NCBI GenBank assembly: GCA_934122085.1
Contig: CAKOVS010000004.1
Coordinates: forward strand, 84,746 to 148,745
Length of the DNA: 64,000 nucleotides
Source of the DNA: an uncultured Clostridia bacterium
GTDB lineage: Bacteria > Bacillota > Clostridia > TANB77 > CAG-508
Reading direction: 5' to 3'
Made by a program: the position numbers and the translations under genes. The notes below the pieces were generated by a model, which saw only the letters and a program-made list of their open reading frames with translations, was not told the DNA's origin and ran no database searches. How positions within the stretch are numbered: position 1 is the stretch's first letter; each line of letters opens with the position of its first letter. Shown piece by piece: positions 54,116 through 63,923 of this stretch.

Positions 54116-56674
54116 ATGAACATTCTTACAAGTTTATCTATCAGAAATTTAAAATTAAATAAAAAAAGAACAATAAGTACAATAATAGGAATAATATTAT
54201 CAGTAGCATTAATATGTGCTGTTGCAAGTATGGAAATGAGTTTTCAAGCAACATTAGTAGAAAATGCAAAAAATCAATCAGGATATTGGCATTTGAAGTT
54301 AGAAAATGTTAGTGATGAAGAAATAAAAGATATACAAAATAATAGAGATGTAAAAGATACATTTGCAATAAAAATATGTGGATATTCAATTTTACAAGGA
54401 AGTCAAAATGAGTATAAACCTTATGCAAGATTAATTTCTATGAATGAAAGTTCATTTAAGGATTTACATTTTGAATTAATAGAAGGCAGATTTCCAGTTA
54501 ATAATAATGAAGTAGTAATTAGTAAAACGATAATGGCAAATGGAAAAGTAGAATACAAAATAGGAGACACAATCAATTTAAATGTTGGAACAAGAAGTAT
54601 AAAACCAGGAGTTAATGAAAAAGAATATGATAATATATATGATGCAGAAGAGATAATAAATGCAACAAATTATTCATTTAAAATAGTAGGAATCATAGAA
54701 AGACCAGATACAAGTTTTGAAAAATATTCAGAGCCAGGATATACTGTAATTACAACAGGAATAAGTACAGGAAAATCTGATATATATATAAGTTTAAAAT
54801 CACCAAAGAATTATAAAGAGACAATACCTCAAATACTAGGAATTCAAAGTTATGAAAGTTTGTCAAAAAATGATACTGAGACCAAATATGATTATACTTT
54901 AAATAAAGAATTATTAAGATGGGAAGCATTTGCATTTTCAGACTCAACAGTTACCATGTTATATTCAGTAATTGGAGTAGTAATAGTAATAATATTATTT
55001 ACAAGTATATTTTGCATAAGAAATTCATTTGCAATATCAATAACGGAAAAAATAAAAATGTATTCAATGCTTGCAAGTGTTGGAGCAACTAAAAGACAAA
55101 TAAGAAAAAATGTAATACAAGAAGGATTAATATTAGGATTAATAGGAATACCTTTAGGAATACTATCAGGATTTTTTGCAGTATTTGTATTAATACAAAT
55201 AGTAAATTCACTTTTAGGTGATTATTTATTACAACATGTTGATGGATTAGTATTTAAAATATCAATATTACCAATTATTTTATCAGCAGTATTAGGATTT
55301 GTAACAATATATTTATCATCAATAACATCTGCTATAAAAGCAAGTAGAGTAAGTCCAATAGAAGGATTAAGAGGTTCTAAAGATATAAAACTAAATTCAA
55401 AAAAATTAAAAGTACCAAAGATTATATCAAAATTATTTAAAACTGGTGGAGAATTAGCATACAAAAACTTAAAGAGAAGTAAGAAAAAATATAGAACAAC
55501 AATTATATCAATTGCAGTAAGCATATTTGTATTTATCACAATGAACTCATTTATAGTGAATATGTTCCAAGAATCACAAAATTATTATAAAGACTATGAT
55601 TATAATATACAATTAAATGTTGGAAAAGTATCAAATGAAGAAATAGATAGAATAATTTCATTAGATAATATAGAAAAATATTCAATATTGTATAGTTTAA
55701 ATAATGGAGATATAAAAATAAAAGATATTGATAAAATTAATTTAGCTTCTGGTACATTGTCAGAAGAAGGATATTATGATGAAGAAAATGAAGAATTCAT
55801 AGAGACAGGGGAGAAATATTCAGCATTACAAATTATGGCATTAGATAGTGATTCATTTAAAAGATATGTAAATAAAATTGGTGCTAAATATGATAAAGTA
55901 AAAGATAAAGGAATATTGTGTGACGAAGTAAGTTGGATAGAAGATGGTCAAGTAAAAAATGGAAGAAAATATAAATACAATGTTGGAGATATAATAGAAG
56001 GAAAAGATTACAATGATAAACAACGTTCAGTAGAAGTTGGTGCAATTTCAACAATTAAACCAGATGGAATTGATAGAAGTTATTATGAAGGTGGATATTT
56101 AATTTTAGATATATCACAATTAGAAAATGAGGAAAAGCCAGTATATAATACAGTAACAATACAATCAAATAATCCAGACCAACTAGAGAAAGATATAGAT
56201 GCTTTACATTTAGATATTAGAATTTATAATATTGATGCATCTGCCAAAGAAGAAAGTGCAATGGTATTAGTAACAAAAATATTCTTATATGGATTTATAA
56301 CAGTAATAACATTAATAGGAATTACAAATATTTTTAACACAATTACATCAAATATGGAATTAAGACAAAAAGAATTTGCAATGTTAAAATCAATAGGAAT
56401 GACATCAAAAGAATTTGATAGGATGATAAATTTAGAAACTATATTTTATGGAACTAAAGCATGGATTATAGGAACAATTATGGGATTACTTGGAACATTT
56501 GCAATATATAAAGCATTTTCAGTAAAATTTCAAAAAGGTATGTATATACCTACAAATGCAATTTTAATTTCTGCAGTTTTTGTATTTATATTTATATTTA
56601 TTATTATGAGATATTCAATTTATAAAATTAATAAACAAAATACAATTGAAACTATTAGAAATGAAAATGTATAA
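54116..56674 (+). CDS. FtsX-family ABC permease, 852 aa
   Basis: Two FtsX halves. An N-terminal helix (TIIGIILSVALICAVASMEM) and extracytoplasmic MacB-like domain lead to three membrane helices (about 280-420); a second extracytoplasmic domain (about 470-710) leads to three C-terminal helices (about 715-840) with the motif RQKEFAMLKSIGMTSKEFDR. Relatives release or flip cell-envelope-active peptides or lipids. It is larger than BceB (about 650) and has two similar extracytoplasmic domains instead of one. Operon with the upstream ATPase. Confidence 0.9.
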   Translation: MNILTSLSIRNLKLNKKRTISTIIGIILSVALICAVASMEMSFQATLVENAKNQSGYWHLKLENVSDEEIKDIQNNRDVKDTFAIKICGYSILQGSQNEYKPYARLISMNESSFKDLHFELIEGRFPVNNNEVVISKTIMANGKVEYKIGDTINLNVGTRSIKPGVNEKEYDNIYDAEEIINATNYSFKIVGIIERPDTSFEKYSEPGYTVITTGISTGKSDIYISLKSPKNYKETIPQILGIQSYESLSKNDTETKYDYTLNKELLRWEAFAFSDSTVTMLYSVIGVVIVIILFTSIFCIRNSFAISITEKIKMYSMLASVGATKRQIRKNVIQEGLILGLIGIPLGILSGFFAVFVLIQIVNSLLGDYLLQHVDGLVFKISILPIILSAVLGFVTIYLSSITSAIKASRVSPIEGLRGSKDIKLNSKKLKVPKIISKLFKTGGELAYKNLKRSKKKYRTTIISIAVSIFVFITMNSFIVNMFQESQNYYKDYDYNIQLNVGKVSNEEIDRIISLDNIEKYSILYSLNNGDIKIKDIDKINLASGTLSEEGYYDEENEEFIETGEKYSALQIMALDSDSFKRYVNKIGAKYDKVKDKGILCDEVSWIEDGQVKNGRKYKYNVGDIIEGKDYNDKQRSVEVGAISTIKPDGIDRSYYEGGYLILDISQLENEEKPVYNTVTIQSNNPDQLEKDIDALHLDIRIYNIDASAKEESAMVLVTKIFLYGFITVITLIGITNIFNTITSNMELRQKEFAMLKSIGMTSKEFDRMINLETIFYGTKAWIIGTIMGLLGTFAIYKAFSVKFQKGMYIPTNAILISAVFVFIFIFIIMRYSIYKINKQNTIETIRNENV

Positions 56675-56730
56675 AAAGGGGGCTTACAAAGTCCTCTTTT
56701 TATGATAAAATATATATGGAGTGAGAATAT

Positions 56731-57390
56731 ATGAAAATATTATTAGTAGAGGATAATGAGATATTAGCTAAAGGATTAATATACTCTTTAGAACAAAAGA
56801 AATATCAAGTAATACACACATTAAATGTAGAAAATACACTTAAGATATTAAAAACAGAAAAAATAGATTTAGCAATATTAGATGTATCATTACCAGATGG
56901 AAATGGATTTGATTTATATAGAGATAATATAAAAGAAAAGAATATATCTTCAATTTTTTTAACAGCAAAAGATGAAGAAGACAATATTGTAAAAGGATTA
57001 GAGTTAGGTGCAGAAGATTATATTACAAAACCATTTTCAATAAAAGAACTGATGGCAAGAATAAATAGAATAATATTAAGAAACAAGAAAAACACAATAA
57101 TACAAGTCCAAAATATAAAATTTGATATGGACAAAATGGTTGTATATAGAGATAATGAAAATGTAGAACTTACAAACTTAGAGTTGAAAATATTGAATTT
57201 ACTATTCTTAAATTTAAATAAAGTAGTAAAAAGAAGTGAAATAATAGACAAAATATGGGAATGGACAGGAAATGATGTAAATGATAATACTGTAACAGTA
57301 TATTTAAAAAGGATAAGAGAAAAAATTAAAACAGATATTATAATTACAATTAAAGGAATTGGATATAGAATTGATAGTGAAGTAGATTAA
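56731..57390 (+). CDS. OmpR-family response regulator
   Basis: A 219-residue regulator: receiver domain with phospho-acceptor Asp51 (AILDVSLPDG) and conserved Lys in YITKPF, then a winged-helix DNA-binding domain (ELTNLELKILNLLFLNLNKV, NTVTVYLKRIREKI). A weak hairpin (GGGGGCT with AGTCCTC) lies in the 56-base gap after the permease gene and may limit readthrough. It most likely controls the upstream ABC genes. Confidence 0.95.
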   Translation: MKILLVEDNEILAKGLIYSLEQKKYQVIHTLNVENTLKILKTEKIDLAILDVSLPDGNGFDLYRDNIKEKNISSIFLTAKDEEDNIVKGLELGAEDYITKPFSIKELMARINRIILRNKKNTIIQVQNIKFDMDKMVVYRDNENVELTNLELKILNLLFLNLNKVVKRSEIIDKIWEWTGNDVNDNTVTVYLKRIREKIKTDIIITIKGIGYRIDSEVD

Positions 57391-57435
57391 TAAATTATCA
57401 ATAACATTTAAGTTTTGAAAAGGAATGAAATAAAA

Positions 57436-58650
57436 ATGAAAAACAAAATAGAATTAAAGAAAATGTGTATCACAAGTTGTATTGTAATTATTATATTTCT
57501 AATCACATTTTCGATTTTAATATATAAACAATACAAAACATATACATATAATTTTAATCAAAAAATAGCAGGAATTATAGATAATGTTTTAGAAAAATAT
57601 CCTGATATAGAAAAAAGAGAAATTGTAGAAATATTAAATAGTAGTTATAAAACTAATAATGAGATATTAAGGGAATATGGCATAGAACTAGATAAAGATT
57701 CAGTAATATTAGAAAATAACACAGATTTTCAAAAATTTATTATTATAGATATAAGTACATTGATAGTATTTATTTTAATGTTATCAATAATATTCTTCAA
57801 ATATAATCATAGTGAAAGTAAAAAAATTAATGAAATAACAAAATATATAGAAGAAATCAATAGAGGAAATTACAAACTAAATATAGAAGAAAACACAGAA
57901 GATGAATTGTCAATATTAAAAAATGAATTATATAAAATAACGATAATGTTAAAAGAAGTTGCAGAAAATTCTCAAAAAGATAAAACAACATTAAAAGATT
58001 CATTATCAGATATATCACATCAAATAAAAACGCCAATTACATCAATTTTGATAATGTTAGATAATATTTTAAGTGATGAAAATATGCCAGAAGATATAAA
58101 AAAAGATTTTATTAAAGATATAAAAAGAGAAATAGTGAACATAAAATTTTTAGTAGAATCAATTTTGAAATTATCAAAAATAGACAGTAATTCGATAAAA
58201 TTTATAAAAAAAGAAGTTTTTATAAAAGATATAATAAATGAAGCGGTAAAAAATGTATCAATGTTAAGTGAATTGAAAAATATAGAAATAATAGTTTCAG
58301 GAGATGATTCGATAAAAACAATATGTGATTTAAAATGGCAAGTTGAAGCAATAACAAATATATTAAAAAATTGCATAGAACATTCATATGAAAATAAAAA
58401 AATTTATATAAATTATAATCAAAATAATATGTATACAGAATTAAAAATTGAAGATAATGGAACAGGAATAGATGCAAAAGATTTACCACACATATTTGAA
58501 AGATTTTATAAAGGAAAAAATTCATCAAGTGATAGTGTAGGAATAGGTTTAGCTTTATCAAAATCAATAATAGAAAGTAATAATGGATATATACAAGTGG
58601 ATTCAGAATTAAATAAAGGAACAACATTTATAATAAAATATTTAAAGTAG
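57436..58650 (+). CDS. Sensor histidine kinase
   Basis: A 404-residue kinase with two membrane helices (about 10-35 and 95-118) enclosing a short sensor loop, a DHp domain with His195 (DISHQIKTPITSI) and an ATPase domain with N box (NILKNCIEHS), G1 (IEDNGTGID), F box (IFERFYKGKN) and G2 (VGIGLALSKS). The short external loop fits intramembrane-sensing kinases that work with a transporter. ATG 57436 is eleven bases after AAAAGGA; the ATG at 57415 is upstream of good spacing and overlaps no site. Confidence 0.92.
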   Translation: MKNKIELKKMCITSCIVIIIFLITFSILIYKQYKTYTYNFNQKIAGIIDNVLEKYPDIEKREIVEILNSSYKTNNEILREYGIELDKDSVILENNTDFQKFIIIDISTLIVFILMLSIIFFKYNHSESKKINEITKYIEEINRGNYKLNIEENTEDELSILKNELYKITIMLKEVAENSQKDKTTLKDSLSDISHQIKTPITSILIMLDNILSDENMPEDIKKDFIKDIKREIVNIKFLVESILKLSKIDSNSIKFIKKEVFIKDIINEAVKNVSMLSELKNIEIIVSGDDSIKTICDLKWQVEAITNILKNCIEHSYENKKIYINYNQNNMYTELKIEDNGTGIDAKDLPHIFERFYKGKNSSSDSVGIGLALSKSIIESNNGYIQVDSELNKGTTFIIKYLK

Positions 58651-58692
58651 TCAAAGCAAATTTGTCAAAACAACTAAATAAGACAAATTATT

Positions 58693-58713
58693 GTAGCAAG
58701 GCTACTTTTTTTT
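58693..58713 (+). terminator. Terminator after the histidine kinase gene
   Basis: GTAGC and GCTAC pair around AAG and run into eight T. Confidence 0.85.
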
Positions 58714-58773
58714 GCATATTATGTAATATGACAAATCAAAAATTGATTTAATTATATTAAGAGGAGGAAAAAT

Positions 58774-59151
58774 ATGTTTACGCGTAGATATCAAAGATGT
58801 TCATGTATGAATAATCAAGCATGGAATACATCTACAAATATGATTGAAGATAAATGCAATAATAACTGTTCTACAAATTGTAGTTATGAACAACAAGAAC
58901 CTGTAGACTGTTGTGAATGTGGATTTGATGAAGAATATGAAATGAGTGTATTTCCAGATAATCCAATGTTGGCTCAAAGCTATGTTCCTTGGCAATATAT
59001 GGATAAAACATTTAGACCAGAAATTGGACTAAAAATGGGAACAATATTTCCAGAATTAGTAAGCCCATATACACCATGTCAATCAATGAGAACAAATGAA
59101 TTTTTAGAAACAACAAATCAAATTGGGGAGGGCTGTAATAATGGAAGATAA
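58774..59151 (+). CDS. cotJA: Spore coat protein CotJA, Cys-rich N-terminus
   Basis: The C-terminal half (NPMLAQSYVPWQYMDKTFRP, then GLKMGTIFPELVSPY) is the CotJA signature. CotJA, CotJB and CotJC are made in the mother cell and enter the spore coat. At 125 residues it is longer than Bacillus CotJA (about 80) because of an N-terminal region with many cysteines (CSC, CNNNC, CSY, CCEC). GAGGAGG lies before the start. It overlaps cotJB by 11 bases. Confidence 0.9.
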   Translation: MFTRRYQRCSCMNNQAWNTSTNMIEDKCNNNCSTNCSYEQQEPVDCCECGFDEEYEMSVFPDNPMLAQSYVPWQYMDKTFRPEIGLKMGTIFPELVSPYTPCQSMRTNEFLETTNQIGEGCNNGR

Positions 59152-59524
59152 TAGAAATTGGATGATGAATAATTCAAATAATATGAATTGGAATATGCAG
59201 TCTGCAGATGGTTTGAATGTATTAGATAATATGACAAATTGTAACAATATGCAAAATTGTGAATGTAATCAATCACAAGCAACAAGAGAAGAAATGATGG
59301 AAAGAATAAAAAGTTTGAATTTTGCAATAACAGAGCTTGGATTATATTTAGACACACATGTTGATGATCAAAAAGCACTTTGTTTACACAAAAAATATTG
59401 CAAAGAATATAGAGAATTAACAGATAAATATCAAAAAGTTTATGGACCATTAACAATTCAATTTCCATGTAATAAATGGAGATGGATTGAAGAGCCATGG
59501 CCTTGGGAAAGGGGGAATTTCTAA
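59141..59524 (+). CDS. cotJB: Spore coat protein CotJB
   Basis: The C-terminal 85 residues (REEMMERIKSLNFAITELGL, YLDTHVDDQKALCLHKKYC, YGPLTIQFPCNKWRWIEEPW) match CotJB. An Asn/Met-rich N-terminal extension precedes it. ATG 59141 follows GGGAGGG; the ATG at 59123 lies inside cotJA without a site. The stop is three bases from cotJC. Confidence 0.92.
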   Translation: MEDNRNWMMNNSNNMNWNMQSADGLNVLDNMTNCNNMQNCECNQSQATREEMMERIKSLNFAITELGLYLDTHVDDQKALCLHKKYCKEYRELTDKYQKVYGPLTIQFPCNKWRWIEEPWPWERGNF

Positions 59525-59527
59525 ACT

Positions 59528-60151
59528 ATGTGGACTTATAATAAAGTATTACAATATCCAATAAATATAAAATGTGCAGACCCTCGTCTTGCAAAAGTAA
59601 TTATTAGCCAATATGGTGGACCAGATGGAGAACTTGCAGCATCTTTAAGATATTTATCACAAAGATTTGGTATGCCAGACCAAAATGCAAAAGCTATTTT
59701 AAATGATATTGGAACAGAAGAATTAGCACATTTAGAAATGGTAGGAACTATAGTTCATCAATTAACAAAAAATGCATCAATTGAGGAAATAGAAGCAGCA
59801 GGATTAGGAGCATATTATACAGATCATGGTGTAGATATATACCCACAATCTGCAGCAGGTGTACCATTTGATGCAACATGTTTAGCATGTAAAGGTGATG
59901 TAATTGCAAATCTTCAAGAAGATTTAGCTGCTGAGCAAAAGGCAAGAGCAACATATGAAAAATTAATAGATTTATGTAGAGATAATCCAGATGTAATAGA
60001 TCCATTAAGATTCTTAAGAGAAAGAGAAATTGTTCACTTCCAAAGATTTGGTGAAGCTTTAAGAATTGTTCAAGATAAGCTTTCAGATAAGAAATTTTGT
60101 ATGAATGATATGAATAATATAATGCAATTAAATAATAATTGTGGAAGATAA
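59528..60151 (+). CDS. cotJC: Spore coat protein CotJC, manganese catalase-like
   Basis: A 207-residue ferritin-like protein of the manganese catalase family. EELAHLEMVGTIVHQL and REREIVHFQRFGEAL supply the Glu and His metal ligands and AAEQKARATYEKLI a further Glu. By family knowledge it sits in the inner spore coat and may break down hydrogen peroxide. ATG is preceded by GGGGG within the cotJB end. An Asn/Met-rich C-terminal tail (MNDMNNIMQLNNNCG) is additional. Confidence 0.95.
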   Translation: MWTYNKVLQYPINIKCADPRLAKVIISQYGGPDGELAASLRYLSQRFGMPDQNAKAILNDIGTEELAHLEMVGTIVHQLTKNASIEEIEAAGLGAYYTDHGVDIYPQSAAGVPFDATCLACKGDVIANLQEDLAAEQKARATYEKLIDLCRDNPDVIDPLRFLREREIVHFQRFGEALRIVQDKLSDKKFCMNDMNNIMQLNNNCGR

Positions 60152-60159
60152 ACTATAAA

Positions 60160-60190
60160 GCCAAGTTATTTTAGATAGCTTGGCATATTT
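60160..60190 (+). terminator. Possible terminator after cotJC
   Basis: GCCAAG and CTTGGC pair around 13 bases; the following T run is broken, so termination may be weak. Confidence 0.45.
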
Positions 60191-60220
60191 GTTTATGTTC
60201 AAAATATATCTAATAAAATG

Positions 60221-60249
60221 TTGAATAATGTCTAATAATGTGTTAAAAT
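60221..60249 (+). promoter_or_regulatory. ispA promoter
   Basis: TTGAAT and TAAAAT with a 17-base spacer, about 53 bases before AAAGGAAG. Confidence 0.6.
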
Positions 60250-60309
60250 GAACTCAATGTGAAGAGTAAATACTCTAGCAATAAAAATTAATTTTAAAGG
60301 AAGTCCAAA

Positions 60310-61188
60310 ATGGAATTTAAAGAACAATTAAAAAAATATCAAACAATTATAAATACAGAATTAGAAAAATATTTAAGAAAAGAAGAATGTCCTGAAAGAA
60401 CATTAAATGAATCAGTAAGTTATAGTTTAATGGCAGGAGGAAAAAGACTAAGACCAATATTAGTATTAGATGTATATAAAATGTTTAAAGAAAATTATCA
60501 AGAAGCAATTCCATATGCAGTTGCAATTGAAATGATACATAATTTTTCATTAATACATGATGATTTGCCAGAAGTAGATAATGACGATTTTAGACATGGA
60601 AAGCCAACAAATCATAAACAATTTAATCACCCAACAGCGCTACTTGCAGGAGATTCATTATTTAATCAAGCATATATAGTTATAAGTAAAGATTTAGTAA
60701 AATCAGCAACACAAAATAAAATAAGAATATTTGGAGAATTTTCAAATGCAGTAGATAGAATGATTGCAGGAGAATATTTAGATACAGAACTTGAAGGACA
60801 ACAAATTAGCCATCAAATGCTTCAATATATACATGAAAATAAAACTGGAGAATTATTAAAATTAAGTATAAGAATGGGAGCAATATTAGCAGATGCAAGT
60901 GAAAATGATATAGAAAGATTATCAAAATTTGCAGATAAAATTGGTTTAGCATTTCAAATAAAAGATGATATTTTATCTGAAGAAGGTAATCCAGATGTAA
61001 CTGGAAAACCAGTTGGAAATGATAAAGAACACAACAAATGTACATATGTATCTGTGTTTGGAATTGAAGGTGCTAAAAAAGAATTAGAGAAAATAACAAA
61101 TGAAGCAGTTGAGATATTAGAATATTATGGAGATAAGGCAGAATTTTTAAAACAATTAGCAATCTATATAAAAGATAGAAATAAATAA
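60310..61188 (+). CDS. ispA: Geranylgeranyl/farnesyl diphosphate synthase
   Basis: A 292-residue polyprenyl synthase that joins isopentenyl diphosphate to allylic diphosphates to give C15 units for wall lipid carriers and quinones. The first Asp-rich motif is DDLPEVDNDD (84-93) and the second is KDDILSEEGN (218-227); GGKRLRPIL and HNFSLIHDD are also typical. The xx between the first two Asp pairs fits the FPP synthase type of bacteria. It stands alone rather than next to dxs or xseB. Confidence 0.95.
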   Translation: MEFKEQLKKYQTIINTELEKYLRKEECPERTLNESVSYSLMAGGKRLRPILVLDVYKMFKENYQEAIPYAVAIEMIHNFSLIHDDLPEVDNDDFRHGKPTNHKQFNHPTALLAGDSLFNQAYIVISKDLVKSATQNKIRIFGEFSNAVDRMIAGEYLDTELEGQQISHQMLQYIHENKTGELLKLSIRMGAILADASENDIERLSKFADKIGLAFQIKDDILSEEGNPDVTGKPVGNDKEHNKCTYVSVFGIEGAKKELEKITNEAVEILEYYGDKAEFLKQLAIYIKDRNK

Positions 61189-61190
61189 AA

Positions 61191-61226
61191 ATATCCCCCA
61201 TTAACAAAATTGTTAGTGGGGGATAT
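61191..61226. terminator. Two-way terminator between ispA and clpE
   Basis: ATATCCCCCATTAACAA pairs with TTGTTAGTGGGGGATAT (one mismatch). It ends ispA; on the minus strand it lies just beyond the clpE stop codon. Confidence 0.85.
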
Positions 61227-61227
61227 T

Positions 61228-63573
61228 TTAAATATTAAATTTTAATTCATTATTTTCTAAATCGACATTAATATTTTGCCCGTCATGAACATCACCTTTT
61301 AAAATCATTTCAGAAATTTCATCTTCAACATATCTTTGAATAGCCCTTCTCAAAGGTCTTGCACCATATTTTAAATTAGTTCCTTTTTCTAATATAAAAT
61401 CTTTTGCATTTTCTGAAACATTTAAAGAAATATTTTTGTCAGCTAAAGCTTTTACTGTATCTTTTAGCATTAATTCAACAATTTGTAATAATTCAGGTTT
61501 TGTTAATGAATCAAATACTATAATTTCATCAATTCTATTTAGAAATTCAGGTCTAAAAACTTGTTTTAGATTTTCTTCTATTTTATTATTATCAACTGTT
61601 TTCTTGTCAAAACCAATTGAATTTGTATTAACATTTGAACCTGCGTTTGATGTCATAATTATAATTGTATTTTGGAAACTAACAACATTTCCTTGTGAAT
61701 CTGTAAGTTTTCCATCATCTAATACTTGTAATAAAATGTTAAATACATCAGGGTGTGCTTTTTCAATTTCATCAAATAATATAATAGAATATGGTTTTCT
61801 TTTTACTTTTTCAGTAAGTTGACCTGCATCATCATATCCAACATATCCTGGAGGTGCACCAATAAGTTTTGCTGTTGAATGACTTTCCATATATTCAGAC
61901 ATATCAACTCTTATTATTGAGTCTTCAGAACCAAACATTTCATACGCTAAACTTTTTGCAAGTTCTGTTTTTCCAACACCTGTTGGACCAACAAATATGA
62001 AAGATGGTGGACGTTTTGTACTTTGAAGTCCTGCACGATTTCTTCTTATTGCTCTAGAAACTGCACATACTGCTTTATCTTGACCAATAACTCTTTTATG
62101 AAGATTTGTTTCAAGATTCAATAATTTTTGTGTTTCAGCTTCTGTAATTTTTTTAACTGGAATCTTGGTCCAATTTTCAATAACTTGTGCAATATCTTGA
62201 ACTGTTAAAGACTTTAGTTTTATTGTACTATTTAAATGGTCAATTTCTTCAATTAATCTACATTCTTTAGTTTTTAAATCTGCAGCTTTTTGATAATCTT
62301 CTGTCGAATCTGCTTGTGCAGCATCTTCTTTTTGTGTTTGAACATCAGCAAGTTCTTGTTTTAACATTTCAAGTCTAAATAATTCTTTATTTTCAAGATT
62401 AATTCTTGAACAAGCCTCATCTAAAATATCAATTGCTTTGTCTGGTAAAAATCTATCATGAATATATTTTTCAGACATTATAACTGCTTGTTTTATAACA
62501 TCATTTGAGATTTTTACTTTGTGATATTCTTCATAATATTTTTTGATTCCTGTCAAAATCGAAATTGTATCATCAATATTAGGTTCTTCAACTAAAACTT
62601 GTTGAAATCTTCTTTCTAATGCTGTATCTTTTTCTATATATTTTCTATATTCTCTTAAAGTAGTAGTACCTATTAATTGAATTTCTCCATTTGCAAGTGA
62701 TGGTTTTAAAATATTAGCAGCATTCATAGAATGTTCTCCATCACCAGCACCAATTATATTGTGAATTTCATCTATTACAAGAATAATATTCTTGAATTCT
62801 TTACATTCATCAATAATACCTTTCATACGAGCTTCAAATTGTCCTCTAAATTGTGTCCCAGCTATAACAGATGTCATATCTAATAAATAGACCTCTTTAT
62901 TTAAAAGTTTTGCTGGAACATTATTATTAGCAATTTTTATAGCCAAACCTTGAGCAATTGCTGTTTTACCAACACCTGGTTCACCAATCAAGCAAGGATT
63001 ATTTTTAGTACGTCTATTTAATATTTGTATAACTCTTTGAATTTCCTTATCACGACCAATAACCATATCAAGTTCATTATTTTTAGCTTTTTGAGTTAAA
63101 TTCGTTCCAAAAGTATCAAGATATTTTTTCTTTTTCTTAGCCTTTTTTGATTCAACTTTAACCTTTTGTCTACCGCCATTAGTTTCTTCCTCATCCTTTT
63201 GTTTCTTAGGAACAAAATTAGCAAAAATAGAGCCAATTGGAATTCCCATAGAAATACCTTCTGGAGTATTTTCATCATCAATATCTTCATCACCATCAGA
63301 TTCAAAATTTTCAAAATCCATATTTTCAAGATTTTCCAATTTCAAATTAGAAGATAAATCCTTAAACAAAGACTCTAATTGTTTTGACATATTATTCATA
63401 TCTATATTATTATTCGTTTGATTAGAAGTAGACTGATTTGTATTAGTCTCAGGAACATCTAAACCACGTTTTTTTGCACACTCTTTACATAAGCCTTCCA
63501 TTGAAGAAACGCCATTTTCAATTTTGTTTATAAATACAACTGCAGTGCGTTTTTTACATTGTGAACATATCAT
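61228..63573 (-). CDS. clpE: ClpE-type AAA+ unfoldase (Clp ATP-binding subunit)
   Basis: A 781-residue HSP100 protein that unfolds substrates for ClpP. It lacks the usual Clp N domain and has instead a zinc finger (Cys3, Cys6, Cys29, Cys32), an Asn/Gln-rich linker, AAA1 with GEPGVGKT (about 200), a UVR-like coiled coil (STEDYQKAADLKTKE), AAA2 with GPTGVGKT (about 520) and a C-terminal D2-small domain. Zinc finger plus UVR motif defines ClpE. In Bacillus clpE is CtsR-controlled, but no CtsR or CIRCE site was seen here. Confidence 0.9.
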   Translation of the reverse strand: MICSQCKKRTAVVFINKIENGVSSMEGLCKECAKKRGLDVPETNTNQSTSNQTNNNIDMNNMSKQLESLFKDLSSNLKLENLENMDFENFESDGDEDIDDENTPEGISMGIPIGSIFANFVPKKQKDEEETNGGRQKVKVESKKAKKKKKYLDTFGTNLTQKAKNNELDMVIGRDKEIQRVIQILNRRTKNNPCLIGEPGVGKTAIAQGLAIKIANNNVPAKLLNKEVYLLDMTSVIAGTQFRGQFEARMKGIIDECKEFKNIILVIDEIHNIIGAGDGEHSMNAANILKPSLANGEIQLIGTTTLREYRKYIEKDTALERRFQQVLVEEPNIDDTISILTGIKKYYEEYHKVKISNDVIKQAVIMSEKYIHDRFLPDKAIDILDEACSRINLENKELFRLEMLKQELADVQTQKEDAAQADSTEDYQKAADLKTKECRLIEEIDHLNSTIKLKSLTVQDIAQVIENWTKIPVKKITEAETQKLLNLETNLHKRVIGQDKAVCAVSRAIRRNRAGLQSTKRPPSFIFVGPTGVGKTELAKSLAYEMFGSEDSIIRVDMSEYMESHSTAKLIGAPPGYVGYDDAGQLTEKVKRKPYSIILFDEIEKAHPDVFNILLQVLDDGKLTDSQGNVVSFQNTIIIMTSNAGSNVNTNSIGFDKKTVDNNKIEENLKQVFRPEFLNRIDEIIVFDSLTKPELLQIVELMLKDTVKALADKNISLNVSENAKDFILEKGTNLKYGARPLRRAIQRYVEDEISEMILKGDVHDGQNINVDLENNELKFNI

Positions 63574-63612
63574 ATACTATAATTCCTCTTTTCTTTTATT
63601 AAAATATTATAT

Positions 63613-63641
63613 ATTTTACATTAATTTTTACAAATAGTCAA
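63613..63641 (-). promoter_or_regulatory. clpE promoter
   Basis: TTGACT (63636-63641) and TAAAAT (63613-63618) on the minus strand with a 17-base spacer. Confidence 0.7.
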
Positions 63642-63661
63642 GAGAAAATACATTATAGTAC

Positions 63662-63690
63662 TAGACAAAAAAATAAAAATATGATATATT
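63662..63690 (+). promoter_or_regulatory. tRNA-Leu promoter
   Basis: TAGACA and TATATT with a 17-base spacer, about 32 bases before the tRNA. Confidence 0.6.
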
Positions 63691-63722
63691 AAAAAAGTCT
63701 TAAAAAAATACAAAAACAATAA

Positions 63723-63805
63723 GCCGATGTGGCGGAATTGGCAGACGCACCAGACTCAAAATCTGGCGGGAAACCATGTGGGTTCGAGTCCCACCATCGG
63801 TACCA
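63723..63805 (+). tRNA. tRNA-Leu (anticodon CAA)
   Basis: An 83-base type II tRNA: acceptor GCCGATG/CATCGGT (first pair G-T), anticodon loop CTCAAAA giving CAA for leucine UUG, long variable arm, T arm GTGGG-TTCGAGT-CCCAC, encoded CCA. Confidence 0.95.
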
Positions 63806-63863
63806 GAAACAGTAGTATTTGAGAATAATCAAATACTATTTTTTTATATCAAATTTCAAGTGG
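63787..63863 (+). repeat. 77-base direct repeat, copy 1, beginning in tRNA-Leu
   Basis: Begins AGTCCCACC within the T arm of the tRNA and runs through the CCA end, the tRNA terminator and AAATTTCAAGTGG. It is identical to 63924-64000. Confidence 0.95.
63813..63845 (+). terminator. tRNA-Leu terminator
   Basis: AGTATTTGA and TCAAATACT pair around six bases and run into seven T. The same terminator recurs 137 bases downstream in the repeat. Confidence 0.88.
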
Positions 63864-63923
63864 GACTCGAAAAGGAGGATTAGAAAATAGTCCAGTGGAC
63901 TATTTTCCCGACGCGGGTTGTAC

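Noticed and set aside
58714..58744. Sigma-E promoter for cotJABC (GCATATT then CAAAAATT)
   Set aside because: The -35 fits, but the -10 matches only partly and the 16-base spacer is off, so it is not claimed although sigma-E control is expected.
63574..63660. CtsR or CIRCE operator before clpE
   Set aside because: No GGTCAAA heptad repeats and no TTAGCACTC inverted repeat are present.
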